A DNA stretch of 64,000 bases from Leptonema sp964619535 (GTDB lineage Bacteria > Spirochaetota > Leptospiria > Leptospirales > Leptonemataceae), in contig CAZUEX010000002.1 of assembly GCA_964619535.1 (NCBI GenBank), positions 343,650 to 407,649 of the forward strand, in the 5' to 3' direction. Positions 18,449-27,600 of this stretch are shown one piece after another. The translations under genes and the position numbers were made by a program. The stretch's first letter is position 1. Every line of letters begins with the position of its first letter. The notes under the pieces are model-generated. The model saw nothing but the letters and a program-made list of their open reading frames with translations, searched no databases and was not told the DNA's origin.

Positions 18449-19788
18449 CGGTGCACCTCGGATAACAGCCAGTCCCTGGTATTGCGCTTCGGATCGACAT
18501 ACACAAGCTCAAGGAGATGCTTCAGCATGGCACCGATCTCCGGCCCCTTCAAACCGAGGCCTTGCAGATCACGTCCGTTGATGGCCAGGTCTGTAACAAG
18601 GAGCGGTTCAGATTTAAGGGCTGCTTGCATCCATCGGTAATGCTGTTGCAGGCGATCGGTCAGGGCTTCTGTCTGCGGAGACAGCTGCGCGCTGCCAGGG
18701 GGGCTTGCTGTGGCTGTGATGCAGGGTCGGGCAGCCTCGAGGAAGGCTTCTGTGCTAGAGGCAGCGGGCTGGCCTTCTCCGCCCAGGTCCTTTTTGAAGC
18801 GGCCAAGCAGGTTACGCCAGGCGGCCAGAAATCGATCCGAGGGGCCTTCCCACAGTGCATTCACGGTATCGCTTTCTTCGAGCTGACGGAAGAGGGCGCT
18901 GTACAGCACGATGCGTTTTGTAACGGCTCCCGAAAGCCGCAAATGCCTTGCACATCGTTCGGGTTCCAGGCAGGCCCGATCCAGCCACAGCGCCATGCGG
19001 AAAACGGCATCGTCAAAGGCATCGAGCGCTTCGAGAAATGACTGCGGCATGCTTTTGGCGTAAGGTAAGAAGATCGACAGAATGTCTGCTTCCTGCAGGG
19101 CCTGGAACATGGGGGATGGCCGTGCAGAGCGCAATCCCTTCCAGAGCTCATCTGCGAACCGTTCGATGGCCACCCCTTTCATGCGGGAGCGCACGTCCTC
19201 CCGTAACATGGCCTCGTGGGTTTCGGGGTCGATCTGGAAGCCAAGCGTGGCTCGAAAACGACAGGCGCGCACGGGGCGCAGTCCATCCTCGAAGAACCGA
19301 TCCTCCGGACGACCGATCGTTCGGATCAGCCCCCGCCGGAGATCGAGCTGACCTTCAAAGACGTCGACAAGCTCACCCGTAGCTGGCTCAAGGGCCAGGG
19401 CATTGATGGTAAAGTCTCGCCGGCTCAGGTCCTCTTCCAGGGTGGCAGCGTATTCGATACGGTCCGGTCGGCGTCCATCGGTGTACTCGGATTCGGTACG
19501 GTAGGTGGTTACCTCATACGGATGACTGTCAAGCAGGACGGTGACCGTTCCATGCTGCAGTCCCGTCGGCACGGTGCGTGGAAAGATGCGGATCACCTCT
19601 TCAGGCCTGGCGTTCGTTGTAATGTCAACGTCCTGGACCTTGCGACCGAGCAGCAGGTCACGCACACATCCGCCGACCAGGTGGCATTGAAAGCCATGCT
19701 CTGTAAGCCTGCGGTGCAGCTCGAAAACATGCTGTGTTACCGGCGGATCAAGCAGGTCAAGTATGGATAGGTCGATCTTATGTTTCAT
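18433..19788 (-). CDS. CCA tRNA nucleotidyltransferase / poly(A) polymerase family protein
   Basis: A 451-aa class II nucleotidyltransferase. The head domain shows HLVGGCVRDLLLGRKVQDVDITT (about 36-58, with the GG and D-x-D metal-binding residues), HGTVTVLLD and EEDLSRRDFTINALAL (the RRDFT signature), followed by DGLRPVRACRFRATLGF. It adds CCA to tRNA 3' ends or A tails to RNA. From sequence alone PcnB-type and CCA-type enzymes are hard to separate, so no symbol is given. The C-terminal half is a helical body and tail. It ends inside the convergent mtnA tail (16-base overlap). Confidence 0.9.
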   Translation of the reverse strand: MKHKIDLSILDLLDPPVTQHVFELHRRLTEHGFQCHLVGGCVRDLLLGRKVQDVDITTNARPEEVIRIFPRTVPTGLQHGTVTVLLDSHPYEVTTYRTESEYTDGRRPDRIEYAATLEEDLSRRDFTINALALEPATGELVDVFEGQLDLRRGLIRTIGRPEDRFFEDGLRPVRACRFRATLGFQIDPETHEAMLREDVRSRMKGVAIERFADELWKGLRSARPSPMFQALQEADILSIFLPYAKSMPQSFLEALDAFDDAVFRMALWLDRACLEPERCARHLRLSGAVTKRIVLYSALFRQLEESDTVNALWEGPSDRFLAAWRNLLGRFKKDLGGEGQPAASSTEAFLEAARPCITATASPPGSAQLSPQTEALTDRLQQHYRWMQAALKSEPLLVTDLAINGRDLQGLGLKGPEIGAMLKHLLELVYVDPKRNTRDWLLSEVHRQRKS

Positions 19789-19872
19789 GCAGCCGATCTC
19801 ATTGATTCGTTTTCTTTTTTGGCAGTCCGGCCTAAAATCAATTGACCTGAGAGGCGTCTCCCGCCCCCTGTA

Positions 19873-19893
19873 ATTCTAAAGAAATTTTAGAAT
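19873..19893. repeat. Perfect inverted repeat upstream of sucC
   Basis: ATTCTAAA-gaaat-TTTAGAAT is a perfect 8-bp inverted repeat in the 211-bp space between the divergent CCA polymerase and sucC genes, 107 bases before the sucC start. It is A/T rich, unlike the surrounding sequence, and could be an operator or an mRNA hairpin. Further down, TTGATAATG near 19961 could serve as a -10 region but no good -35 is present. Nothing else is evident in this gap. Confidence 0.4.
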
Positions 19894-19999
19894 CAAACGG
19901 TCTTGCGCGATTTACCACGTCCCTGCAGGGTTCCTTCGCCGCAAACCTTTTCAATGTCTTTTGATAATGTAAAGAGCGAATACGTAGTATGAGGAAAGT

Positions 20000-21214
20000 A
20001 TGAAACTTCACGAGTACCAGGCGAAAGAGATTCTTCGACGTTATGGCGTCAAGGTATCCGACGGCAGGGTTGTTGAGAAGGCATCCGATATTGGAGCGGC
20101 CTACGACGCCCTGGGCGGCGGCTTTATCGTCGTAAAAAGTCAGATCCACGCAGGTGGACGCGGAAAAGGAACACTGTATGACGGACCGGATCCGTCTACG
20201 GCAAAGAAGGTGCAGGAAGGCGGTGTAAAGCTGGCCCGCACAAAAGAAGAGGCCATCCAGTACGGTACGGCCATGCTCGGCAACTATCTGCATACCATTC
20301 AGACCGGCGGCGAAGCAAAGCAGGTTCTGAAGATCTGGCTTGAGCAGGGCACCGATATTGAAAAAGAACTGTATCTGTCCATTCTTCATGATCGTGCACT
20401 GAACAAGCCCATCGTCATGGCCTCCAGCGAAGGTGGCATGGACATTGAAGAGGTGGCCGCCACCCAGCCCGATAAAATCGTAAAGATTGCCATCGAGCCG
20501 GCCATTGGCATGCAGCCGTGGCAGGCACGTGAGATCCTCTTCAAGCTGGGCGTACCCGCTGAAACGCTGAAACAGGGCACGAAGTTCCTTCTCGCACTCT
20601 GGGATGTGTACGAGAAAGAGGACGCTTCGATGCTGGAGATCAACCCTCTGGTGCTTACCAAATCCGGTGAGCTGCATGCCCTGGACTGCAAATATGCCTA
20701 CGATGACAATGCGCTGTATCGTCATCCGGAAGCGGCTGAGATGCGAGACCTTACAGAAGAGGATCCGCTCGAAGTAAAGGCCTCTGAATTTAACCTGAAC
20801 TATGTGCGCCTTGATGGTAACGTAGGATGTATGGTGAACGGTGCAGGTCTTGCCATGGCAACGATGGACCTGATCAAGCATGCCGGCGCCGAGCCTGCCA
20901 ACTTCCTCGACGTAGGCGGTGGAGCCAATCCCACAACCGTTGCCAACGGATTCCGTATCATTCTCAGCGATCCGAAGGTAAAGGCAATCTTTGTGAATAT
21001 CTTCGGCGGTATTGTTCAGTGTGACCGTGTTGCCAATGGTATCGTCCAGGCAGCAAAAGAGGTTCAGATCTCTCTGCCTCTGATCGTCCGACTGAAGGGA
21101 ACCAATGCCGATATTGCAGCGAAGATTCTCGCTGATTCCGGTCTTCCCATTATCGTAGCCGCTGAACTGACCGACGCAGCCGAGAAGGTTGCTGCAGCCG
21201 TCCAGGGCAAGTGA
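20000..21214 (+). CDS. sucC: Succinyl-CoA ligase (ADP-forming) beta subunit
   Basis: A 404-aa protein, a little longer than the usual 388. It begins MKLHEYQAKEILRRYGV with an ATP-grasp fold (VVKSQIHAGGRGKG near 46-59). It also has LEINPLVLT and DCKYAYDDNALYRHP, and the CoA-ligase half GCMVNGAGLAMATMDLIK, NFLDVGGGA and FVNIFGGIVQCDRVANGIV. It works with SucD in the TCA cycle, coupling succinyl-CoA hydrolysis to nucleotide triphosphate synthesis. GAGGAAAG lies directly upstream of the ATG. It is followed after 13 bases by sucD. Confidence 0.97.
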   Translation: MKLHEYQAKEILRRYGVKVSDGRVVEKASDIGAAYDALGGGFIVVKSQIHAGGRGKGTLYDGPDPSTAKKVQEGGVKLARTKEEAIQYGTAMLGNYLHTIQTGGEAKQVLKIWLEQGTDIEKELYLSILHDRALNKPIVMASSEGGMDIEEVAATQPDKIVKIAIEPAIGMQPWQAREILFKLGVPAETLKQGTKFLLALWDVYEKEDASMLEINPLVLTKSGELHALDCKYAYDDNALYRHPEAAEMRDLTEEDPLEVKASEFNLNYVRLDGNVGCMVNGAGLAMATMDLIKHAGAEPANFLDVGGGANPTTVANGFRIILSDPKVKAIFVNIFGGIVQCDRVANGIVQAAKEVQISLPLIVRLKGTNADIAAKILADSGLPIIVAAELTDAAEKVAAAVQGK

Positions 21215-21227
21215 GGAGTAGAAGAAT

Positions 21228-22103
21228 ATGGCAGTACTTGTAGACAAAAACACTCGTCTGGTGGTGCAGGGCATCACGGGAAAAGAAGGCACTCTGCATG
21301 CCACGCAGATGCTGGAATATGGAACCAATATTGTCGGCGGGGTAACGCCGGGTAAAGGCGGCCAGAAGTGGGAAGGCAAGGTTCCCATCTTCAATACGCT
21401 GCGCGAAGCCGTGGAGAAAGAAGGAGCCAATGCAACCGTAATCTTTGTTCCACCAGCCTTTGCCGCCGATGCAATCCTGGAAGCCGTTGGCTGTGAAATC
21501 CCTCTGGCCGTCTGTATCACAGAAGGCATTCCTGTAAGGGACATGGCCCGTGTATATACGGTGCTGAAGAACTCGAAAACAAGACTGATCGGACCAAACT
21601 GCCCCGGCGTGATCAGCCCTGGAATGGCCAAGGTTGGCATTATGCCCGGCTTTATCCACAAGCAAGGCTCCATCGGTGTGGTGTCTCGTTCTGGAACGCT
21701 GACCTATGAAACGGTCGGCCAGCTGACTCTTGTCGGCCTGGGTCAGTCCACCTGTATCGGTATTGGCGGGGACCCCGTGATCGGTACGAAGCATAAGGAG
21801 GCCATCCAGCTGCTGAACGATGACCCCGAAACCGAAGGCATCATCATGATCGGTGAGATTGGCGGTACAGACGAAGAGGACGCAGCGGAATGGATCAAGG
21901 CCAATGTGAAGAAGCCCATGGTTGGCTACATTGCCGGTCAGACGGCGCCTCCGGGACGTCGTATGGGCCATGCCGGTGCCATCATCTCCGGCGGTAAGGG
22001 AACGGCTGATTCGAAGATGAAGGCCATGACCGAAGCCGGCATCAAGGTGGTCAGCTCACCTGCTGACATTGGAAAGGCTATGAAGGATCTGCTTTCGAAG
22101 TAA
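21228..22103 (+). CDS. sucD: Succinyl-CoA ligase alpha subunit
   Basis: A 291-aa protein starting MAVLVDKNTRLVVQGITGKEGTLHA, with the CoA-binding Rossmann region GGVTPGKGGQ, the TEGIPVRDMARV and IGPNCPGVISPG motifs, and RMGHAGAIISGGKGT carrying the phosphorylated active-site His near 246. GAGGAG precedes the start by about 9 bases. With sucC it forms a two-gene operon ended by a strong terminator. Confidence 0.97.
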   Translation: MAVLVDKNTRLVVQGITGKEGTLHATQMLEYGTNIVGGVTPGKGGQKWEGKVPIFNTLREAVEKEGANATVIFVPPAFAADAILEAVGCEIPLAVCITEGIPVRDMARVYTVLKNSKTRLIGPNCPGVISPGMAKVGIMPGFIHKQGSIGVVSRSGTLTYETVGQLTLVGLGQSTCIGIGGDPVIGTKHKEAIQLLNDDPETEGIIMIGEIGGTDEEDAAEWIKANVKKPMVGYIAGQTAPPGRRMGHAGAIISGGKGTADSKMKAMTEAGIKVVSSPADIGKAMKDLLSK

Positions 22104-22130
22104 GGTCTGCCTGAACCGATGTTCTCTCAG

Positions 22131-22162
22131 AAAAGGTCGCCCGATGAGGCGGCCTTTTTTTA
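22131..22162. terminator. Terminator after sucD (possibly bidirectional)
   Basis: AAGGTCGCC-cgatga-GGCGGCCTT followed by a run of T on the plus strand. The upstream A-tract gives a T-tract on the minus strand, so it can also serve the convergent ion-channel gene that ends at 22216. Confidence 0.85.
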
Positions 22163-22215
22163 TAGGTCAGCGTTCACGGCGAAGAACGACGGTCCCGGCG
22201 CAGCTCTGGCCACCG

Positions 22216-22581
22216 TTAAAGCCCGCGCATCTGCAGGCGACGATAGACAATCGAAGAAACCAGCAAAACGATAAAGCCATAACCGGTCAGTGCCTGCAGA
22301 GCCACGACGGCCTTGGCCGGATTTCCCCGTGGAATGATGTCTCCAATGCCAACGGTGGTCTGGGTAACGACGCTGAAATAAAGGGCATGTAAGAAGGTTG
22401 TGGGCTGTGTTCGCCCGGCCTGGCTGAAAACAAGGGCAGGTTGTTCCGTAACGGCGGGCAGGAAGATGTGATAGACCAGGGCAAAAACAACAACCAGCAG
22501 AACGTAGGCCAGAAGGGCCAGGAGAAATGGATCCCGGTTAAGCCGAAATGGGGGGCCGGATGCGTTGCCGTGTTCCTGCAT
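22216..22581 (-). CDS. Two-transmembrane potassium channel (ion channel family 2)
   Basis: A 121-aa inner-membrane protein with a helix near 18-40 (LLALLAYVLLVVVFALVYHIF), a pore loop with selectivity filter TVGIGD (near 76-81; the Tyr of TVGYGD is replaced by Ile), and a second helix near 92-113. It has no RCK/TrkA regulatory domain, so it is a minimal KcsA-like pore that would act as a tetramer. The filter variant still fits a cation channel, but strict potassium selectivity cannot be assumed. It stands alone, convergent with sucCD. Confidence 0.85.
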   Translation of the reverse strand: MQEHGNASGPPFRLNRDPFLLALLAYVLLVVVFALVYHIFLPAVTEQPALVFSQAGRTQPTTFLHALYFSVVTQTTVGIGDIIPRGNPAKAVVALQALTGYGFIVLLVSSIVYRRLQMRGL

Positions 22582-22620
22582 GCAAGCAGGCTACGCCGGC
22601 CTGGCGATGCGGCAAGTAGA

Positions 22621-22658
22621 AAAAAGGCCCGCCTCTGACTGGCAGGGCGAGCCTTTTT
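22621..22658 (-). terminator. Terminator of the P83/100-family gene
   Basis: AAAAAGGCCCGCC and GGCGAGCCTTTTT pair with a single mismatch across a 12-base loop, with A and T tracts on either side. It lies 32 bases past the stop of the minus-strand P83/100 gene. Confidence 0.8.
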
Positions 22659-22689
22659 CCGGAATTTTGCCGGAGCTTGCTTGAACGGC

Positions 22690-24459
22690 CTATTTCGGCG
22701 GTGTAATCGTCTTCAGGAGTGTCAGATCGGCCCGACTGAAGACCTGGATGGTCGTCGGCTTACCGTCCTTATCCTGTCCCGTAACGTAGATCTTGTCTTT
22801 AAAGAAGGTGATGTCGGAGTGCGGGCTCATTCCATCCGAAGAGCGGGCATCCAGCGTAAGATCCGGGTTGAAGCGAGACAGATAATACTGGCCGTTATAG
22901 CTTTCGATGGCGTAGATCTTGTCGTCGCGAAGGATCATCGGTGTATTCCAGAACACCGATTCATTGCTCTGCTTCTTGAATTCCAGGTTCTCCTGATCCA
23001 GCAGAACGAGGAAGTGGTCGCCCTGTTCGTGGCTTTCACCGGCATAGCCGGCCACCAGAACACCCTGTTCGGGAACGACCACAAAATCGCGACTGCAGAT
23101 CTTGTTAAAGGGGCTGCGGAACAACGTGTCATCCTTGTTGGTGTCTACATACCACAGCTCATTCGAGTAATGGCCTCTATCGACAGATTTAACTCGCATG
23201 AAGAGGATCTTCTCGAGGACGACGTTTTCGCTGATCTGCTCTTTCTTTTCGATCTCCTTTTGCAGCTCTTCTTTCTCTTTCTGCAATGTGGCAATCGTTT
23301 CGTCTATGCTTTCCTCTTTTGCTGCTTCGGTGGAATCCTTTTGGGCTTCTTCGGGACCTGCCTGGTCTGATTCACCGGGTTCCGTGGCTGGCTGATCGGC
23401 AGAAGAGTCGGTGTCGGCCGTTGAGCTCTGCTCTTCTTTGCGGGAAGGGGGATCGCTTTTCTGTTCCTGAACCTCTTGTTGTTGCTGTGTTACCGTCTCT
23501 TCCTGCTTCTTGACTTCCTGTTCCTGTTGCTTCAGCTCTTCCTGCTTTTTGGCCAGCTCCTGCTGCTTCTGTTCTTCTTTCTGGATCTCCACGGCATTCT
23601 TCACAGGATCTTTGCGAAGCTCTTCGAGCTTCTTGCCCGTATCGACCAGGTCCGCCGTGATTTCCTGTTCTTTCTTTTCGAGCTCCTGCTTCTTCTGCTC
23701 AATCTGCTGCTGCTTGATGTCGAGCTCTTGCTGTTTCTGGTCAAGGCGGCTTTCGTCTTCTGCCTTGCGCTCTTCATCGATCTTCTTCAGAGCGTCCTTT
23801 TCTTCAGGTTTTACACTGTCATTGTTCTGCGTCTCTTCTACAATTTCCTGACGGTCCACATCGGCCTTATCGGGGCGAACAATGTTCTTGCGAAGCGGGA
23901 TCAGCAACATGGTCTGACCGGGCCATTCTTTGTAGGAGCGGGCAATACCGGCCTTTTTGGCGTCAATGCGGTTGACCACGGCCTCGGAAAAGCTCTTCTC
24001 GATCAGTTCGGGACGTGAGCGGATCTCTGCATTGTAGTAGATGATGAAAAGAGACATCGTATTGGCCTGCTCGGGCTCGAATTCAAAGGCCCGTTGCAGA
24101 TAGCCCGCAAGAACCCGCTGTACGGCCATGATATGGCCGAAGTTGGTTTTTGGACCGAGAACGATTACATCGGCGCCGTAGCGCTCTTTGCCCGGGTCAA
24201 AGATCCGAAAGATGCTGACACCGGCCACCTCTTCCGTTTTATCCTCGATGGCATTTTCTGCGAGGCGCACACCGATATTGCGCTCCATCTGTCGCGCTGC
24301 CGGCGTGGCCCGGCGATTGGTACGGTTTTCAAATTGCACGGTGGGTGCGGTGAGGGCTTCTTCGGCAATGCTTGGCTTTTCCTGCGACATGACAGGTGCC
24401 GTTATGCCGGTCAGCATCAGAACAGCCAGACATGAGGCCGTGATTCTCAGACGAAACAT
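22690..24459 (-). CDS. P83/100-family secreted protein
   Basis: A 589-aa protein with a signal peptide (hydrophobic core about 8-23). An N-terminal domain (about 40-200) contains FRIFDPGKERYGADVIVLGPKTNFGHI. A very long charged coiled coil rich in Glu, Lys and Gln (about 205-345) follows, then a Ser/Asp/Glu linker. The C-terminal domain (about 410-589) carries short beta-repeat-like segments (DKIYAIESYNGQYYLSRFNPD, KDKIYVTGQDKDGKPTTIQVFSRADLTLLKTI). This layout matches the Borrelia P83/100 antigen family. Function is not established. It has its own SD (AAAGGAGAA), a good promoter and a terminator, so it is a single-gene unit. Confidence 0.85.
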   Translation of the reverse strand: MFRLRITASCLAVLMLTGITAPVMSQEKPSIAEEALTAPTVQFENRTNRRATPAARQMERNIGVRLAENAIEDKTEEVAGVSIFRIFDPGKERYGADVIVLGPKTNFGHIMAVQRVLAGYLQRAFEFEPEQANTMSLFIIYYNAEIRSRPELIEKSFSEAVVNRIDAKKAGIARSYKEWPGQTMLLIPLRKNIVRPDKADVDRQEIVEETQNNDSVKPEEKDALKKIDEERKAEDESRLDQKQQELDIKQQQIEQKKQELEKKEQEITADLVDTGKKLEELRKDPVKNAVEIQKEEQKQQELAKKQEELKQQEQEVKKQEETVTQQQQEVQEQKSDPPSRKEEQSSTADTDSSADQPATEPGESDQAGPEEAQKDSTEAAKEESIDETIATLQKEKEELQKEIEKKEQISENVVLEKILFMRVKSVDRGHYSNELWYVDTNKDDTLFRSPFNKICSRDFVVVPEQGVLVAGYAGESHEQGDHFLVLLDQENLEFKKQSNESVFWNTPMILRDDKIYAIESYNGQYYLSRFNPDLTLDARSSDGMSPHSDITFFKDKIYVTGQDKDGKPTTIQVFSRADLTLLKTITPPK

Positions 24460-24481
24460 TCGATTCTCCTTTCGATCTCTG

Positions 24482-24509
24482 TTTATAGAAGGATTGCTCG
24501 GTTGGTCAA
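24482..24509 (-). promoter_or_regulatory. Sigma70-like promoter of the P83/100-family gene
   Basis: On the minus strand TTGACC (24509-24504) is followed after 16 nt by TATAAA (24487-24482). Transcription would start near 24475, giving a leader of about 16 nt that contains AAAGGAG just before the ATG at 24459. Confidence 0.6.
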
Positions 24510-24615
24510 TTCAATTTCACAGAGACGACGCTTTCTTTATTATCGTTTCTTTACATGCGATAATTCAAGGGAATTTCTGATTTTTGCGTTTTATACAGAG
24601 CTCCATGCAGGAGAT

Positions 24616-24641
24616 TTCTATCGGAAAATTCTATCCGAAAA
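24616..24641 (+). repeat. Tandem 13-bp near-identical repeat in the mfd leader
   Basis: TTCTATCGGAAAA is followed directly by TTCTATCCGAAAA (12 of 13 identical). The repeat lies in A/T-rich sequence 41-66 bases before the preferred mfd start and may be part of its regulatory leader. Confidence 0.4.
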
Positions 24642-24681
24642 GGTATTTACCCTCCTCCGCCTGTCAGAAAAACGGAACCGG

Positions 24682-27600
24682 GTGTCTCTTTCTCCCATTG
24701 TTGATCGTTTTGCTTCTCGCTATCTGGCCCCGCTTCTTGCGCGACCGGCCGGGCTCGTTCGTGCCCATGGTATCCCTCCGGGGGCGCGAAGTCTGGCCCT
24801 CGCGGCCCTGCATGGACTGGCCAGGCCAGCAGGCCGCACGGTCATCTATGTAACGACGGGAACGCCGGAGGCCGACACCCTGGCCTCTGAGACGGCCCTG
24901 TTCATGAATCCGGAAAACATCCATGTTCTGCCCGAAATGGACGGCATCCCCTATGAATGGTCGCGGCACGACATGGTGCTTTCGGGCCGACGTATACGAA
25001 CCCTGGATCGACTTCTTTCAGACGACTCCAGCCTCCTGATCGTTCCTGCAGGTGCCCTGCTTCGCCGGGTGCCCGACCCACAGATGTGGAAGAGCAGAGC
25101 GATCACCCTGAAGCCCGGAGATGCCATCGAGCCCCGCCTGTTAATGGAAAGGCTTGTGGCTGCTGGCTATCACCGAACAGAGCGTGTGGAGGGGCCGGGC
25201 GAATTCTGTTTAAAGGGCTCGTTGCTTGATGTCTATGCCGTGCAGGCGGATCGACCGGTGCGGATTGACTTTTTTGATGTGGAGATCGAATCGCTGCGCC
25301 AGTTTGATCCGGAAACGCAGCGCAGTTCAAGCGCCGTAAACAGCGTAACGATTTTGCCCGCCTCGGAGGCAGTCATCGATGGCCAGGCTTTGCAGAAACT
25401 GTCGGCTGCCATCAACAAGCGGTTTGATGCCGCTCTACGACGTCCTGAATGGCTGGAAGCAAACCTGGAAACGGCCAATGGTCGCGATCAGCCTGGCCTG
25501 GAAGAGCTTTTGCCGCTGATCATGCCCTATCGCTCGCTACTTGAGCTTTTCAGCACTCCTCCCGTCCTGGCCTTCGATGCCGATGGCGCCGCCTTAGATC
25601 GGCTTCTGCGGGTGGAGCGCGAGTATGATACGCTGTTCGAAAGAGAAAGCGAGCAGCGTGTGGCCGTTCCACCGGATGACCTGCTTGATCGCCAGACGAC
25701 CGTCCTGCTGGATCGTGACAGAACAGAATCTACACTTCAGAGGGTTGTATTTTACAGCCATTCAGACCTGGATACGGGTGAAACATCGCCGGAAGCACTG
25801 ATGATCCGCGACCCATCTACGTTCTCCGGCCGTATGACAGAGTTCCGTAAACGGGCAACGGAGATTCTCGAAGAAGGCGGCTCCGTCATTATCAGTTCTC
25901 CCTATACGGCGCAGATTCAACGGATTGCAGGAATCCTGAAATCTGAATCCGTACCGCACGAAACGGTGGAATGGCACGGACCGGATACACGGGTAACCTC
26001 TTCGCGTGTCTTGCTTGTTCAATCTCTTCGCGAAACGGGCTTCGAACTGCCAGAAGAAAAACTCTTCATCTGGACCGATTCTGACATATTTGGTCGCTCC
26101 TATAAAAAACGGGTGCGCTTCAAAAAGACCGGCTCCGCACCGCTGGATTCATATCTCGATTTACGCGAAGGCGATACAATCGTTCACATCAATCATGGTG
26201 TGGGACGATTCGTTAAGCTTGAGCGCATGAAGGCTGCCGGTCGCGAAAGGGACTTTCTCGTTCTTGAGTATGCCGACCAGGATCGTCTGTTTGTACCTCT
26301 GGATCAGATCTCTATGATTCAGAAGTACGTTGCTCCGGAATCGAATCCGCCTCTGGATCACCTGGGACGTGCTTCGTTCAAAAAGATTCGCGAGAAGGTC
26401 GAGAAGAACATCGAGGCCTTCGCAGAGGAATTGATCCAGATCTATGCAGCCCGTGCGAAAAAACAGGGATATGCCTTCCCGCCCGACACCGTATGGCAGG
26501 AGGAATTCGAAGCAGAGTTTCCGTACGATGAAACGCCTGACCAGCTGATGGCCATCCAGGCCACAAAAGAGGACATGGAGTCTCCACGGCCCATGGACAG
26601 ACTGATCTGCGGCGATGTCGGTTATGGAAAAACCGAGGTTGCCATTCGCGCAGTCTTCAAGGCTGTTATGGGAGGCAAGCAGGCCGTCGTTATCTGTCCC
26701 ACCACGATTCTGGCTTTGCAGCACTTCAAGAATTTCAGAGAACGTTTTGCCAGCTTTCCCGTGCGCATTGACTGGGTATCTCGATTTCGTACTGCGGCCG
26801 AGATACGGCGCATCAAAGAGGCCCTTGCGGACGGTGAGGTGGATGTGGTCATCGGCACGCATGCTCTTCTGGCCAAGGATGTTAAGATTCGTAACCTGGG
26901 GCTGCTTGTAATCGATGAAGAGCAGCGCTTTGGTGTGGTACATAAGGAAGCCTTGAAGAAGCTGAAGACGCAGGTTGATGTGCTCACCCTGTCGGCCACA
27001 CCGATTCCGAGAACCCTCCACCTTTCCCTGACGGGAATTCGCGATCTTTCTGTTATTCAAACGCCGCCGCGAGACCGAAAGCCGGTGAAGACCTTTGTGC
27101 TTGAGGATTCCGACGCAGCTCTAATGGAAGCGGTGCGGCGCGAGCTTGAGCGAGGCGGGCAGATCTTCTATCTGCACAATCGCATACAGACCCTTGATAT
27201 GGTCGGTGAACGTCTGCGTACGCTGATGCCGGAACTGCGCTTCACAACCCTTCACGGGCAGATGCACGAAGATGACATCGAAGAGATCCTGCTCGATTTT
27301 ACGGAACGCAAGTTTGACCTTCTGCTGACGACGGCCATTATTGAAAACGGCATCGACATCCCCAACGTCAATACCCTCATCGTGGACCGTGCTGATCAGT
27401 TCGGATTGTCACAGCTGTACCAGATTCGCGGAAGGGTTGGACGCTCTAACCGTCAGGCCTATGCCTATTTCTTTCACCAGGGAAGCAAGGTACTGACCGA
27501 GCAGGCCATGAAGAGGCTGAATACATTGCTTGAATACCAGGAACTCGGTTCAGGGTTTAAGGTGGCCATGCGAGACCTGGAGATTCGTGGAGCGGGTAAC

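Noticed and set aside
19838..21673. 611-codon open frame on the minus strand
   Set aside because: It lies antisense to the unmistakable sucC and sucD genes; its peptide shows no family motif and has the composition of a shadow frame.
23476..24018. Leu/Phe-rich frame resembling a membrane protein
   Set aside because: It is the complement of the Glu/Lys/Gln-rich coiled coil in the P83/100 gene; the hydrophobicity is an artefact.
26161..27060. 299-codon minus-strand frame
   Set aside because: Antisense to mfd helicase motifs.
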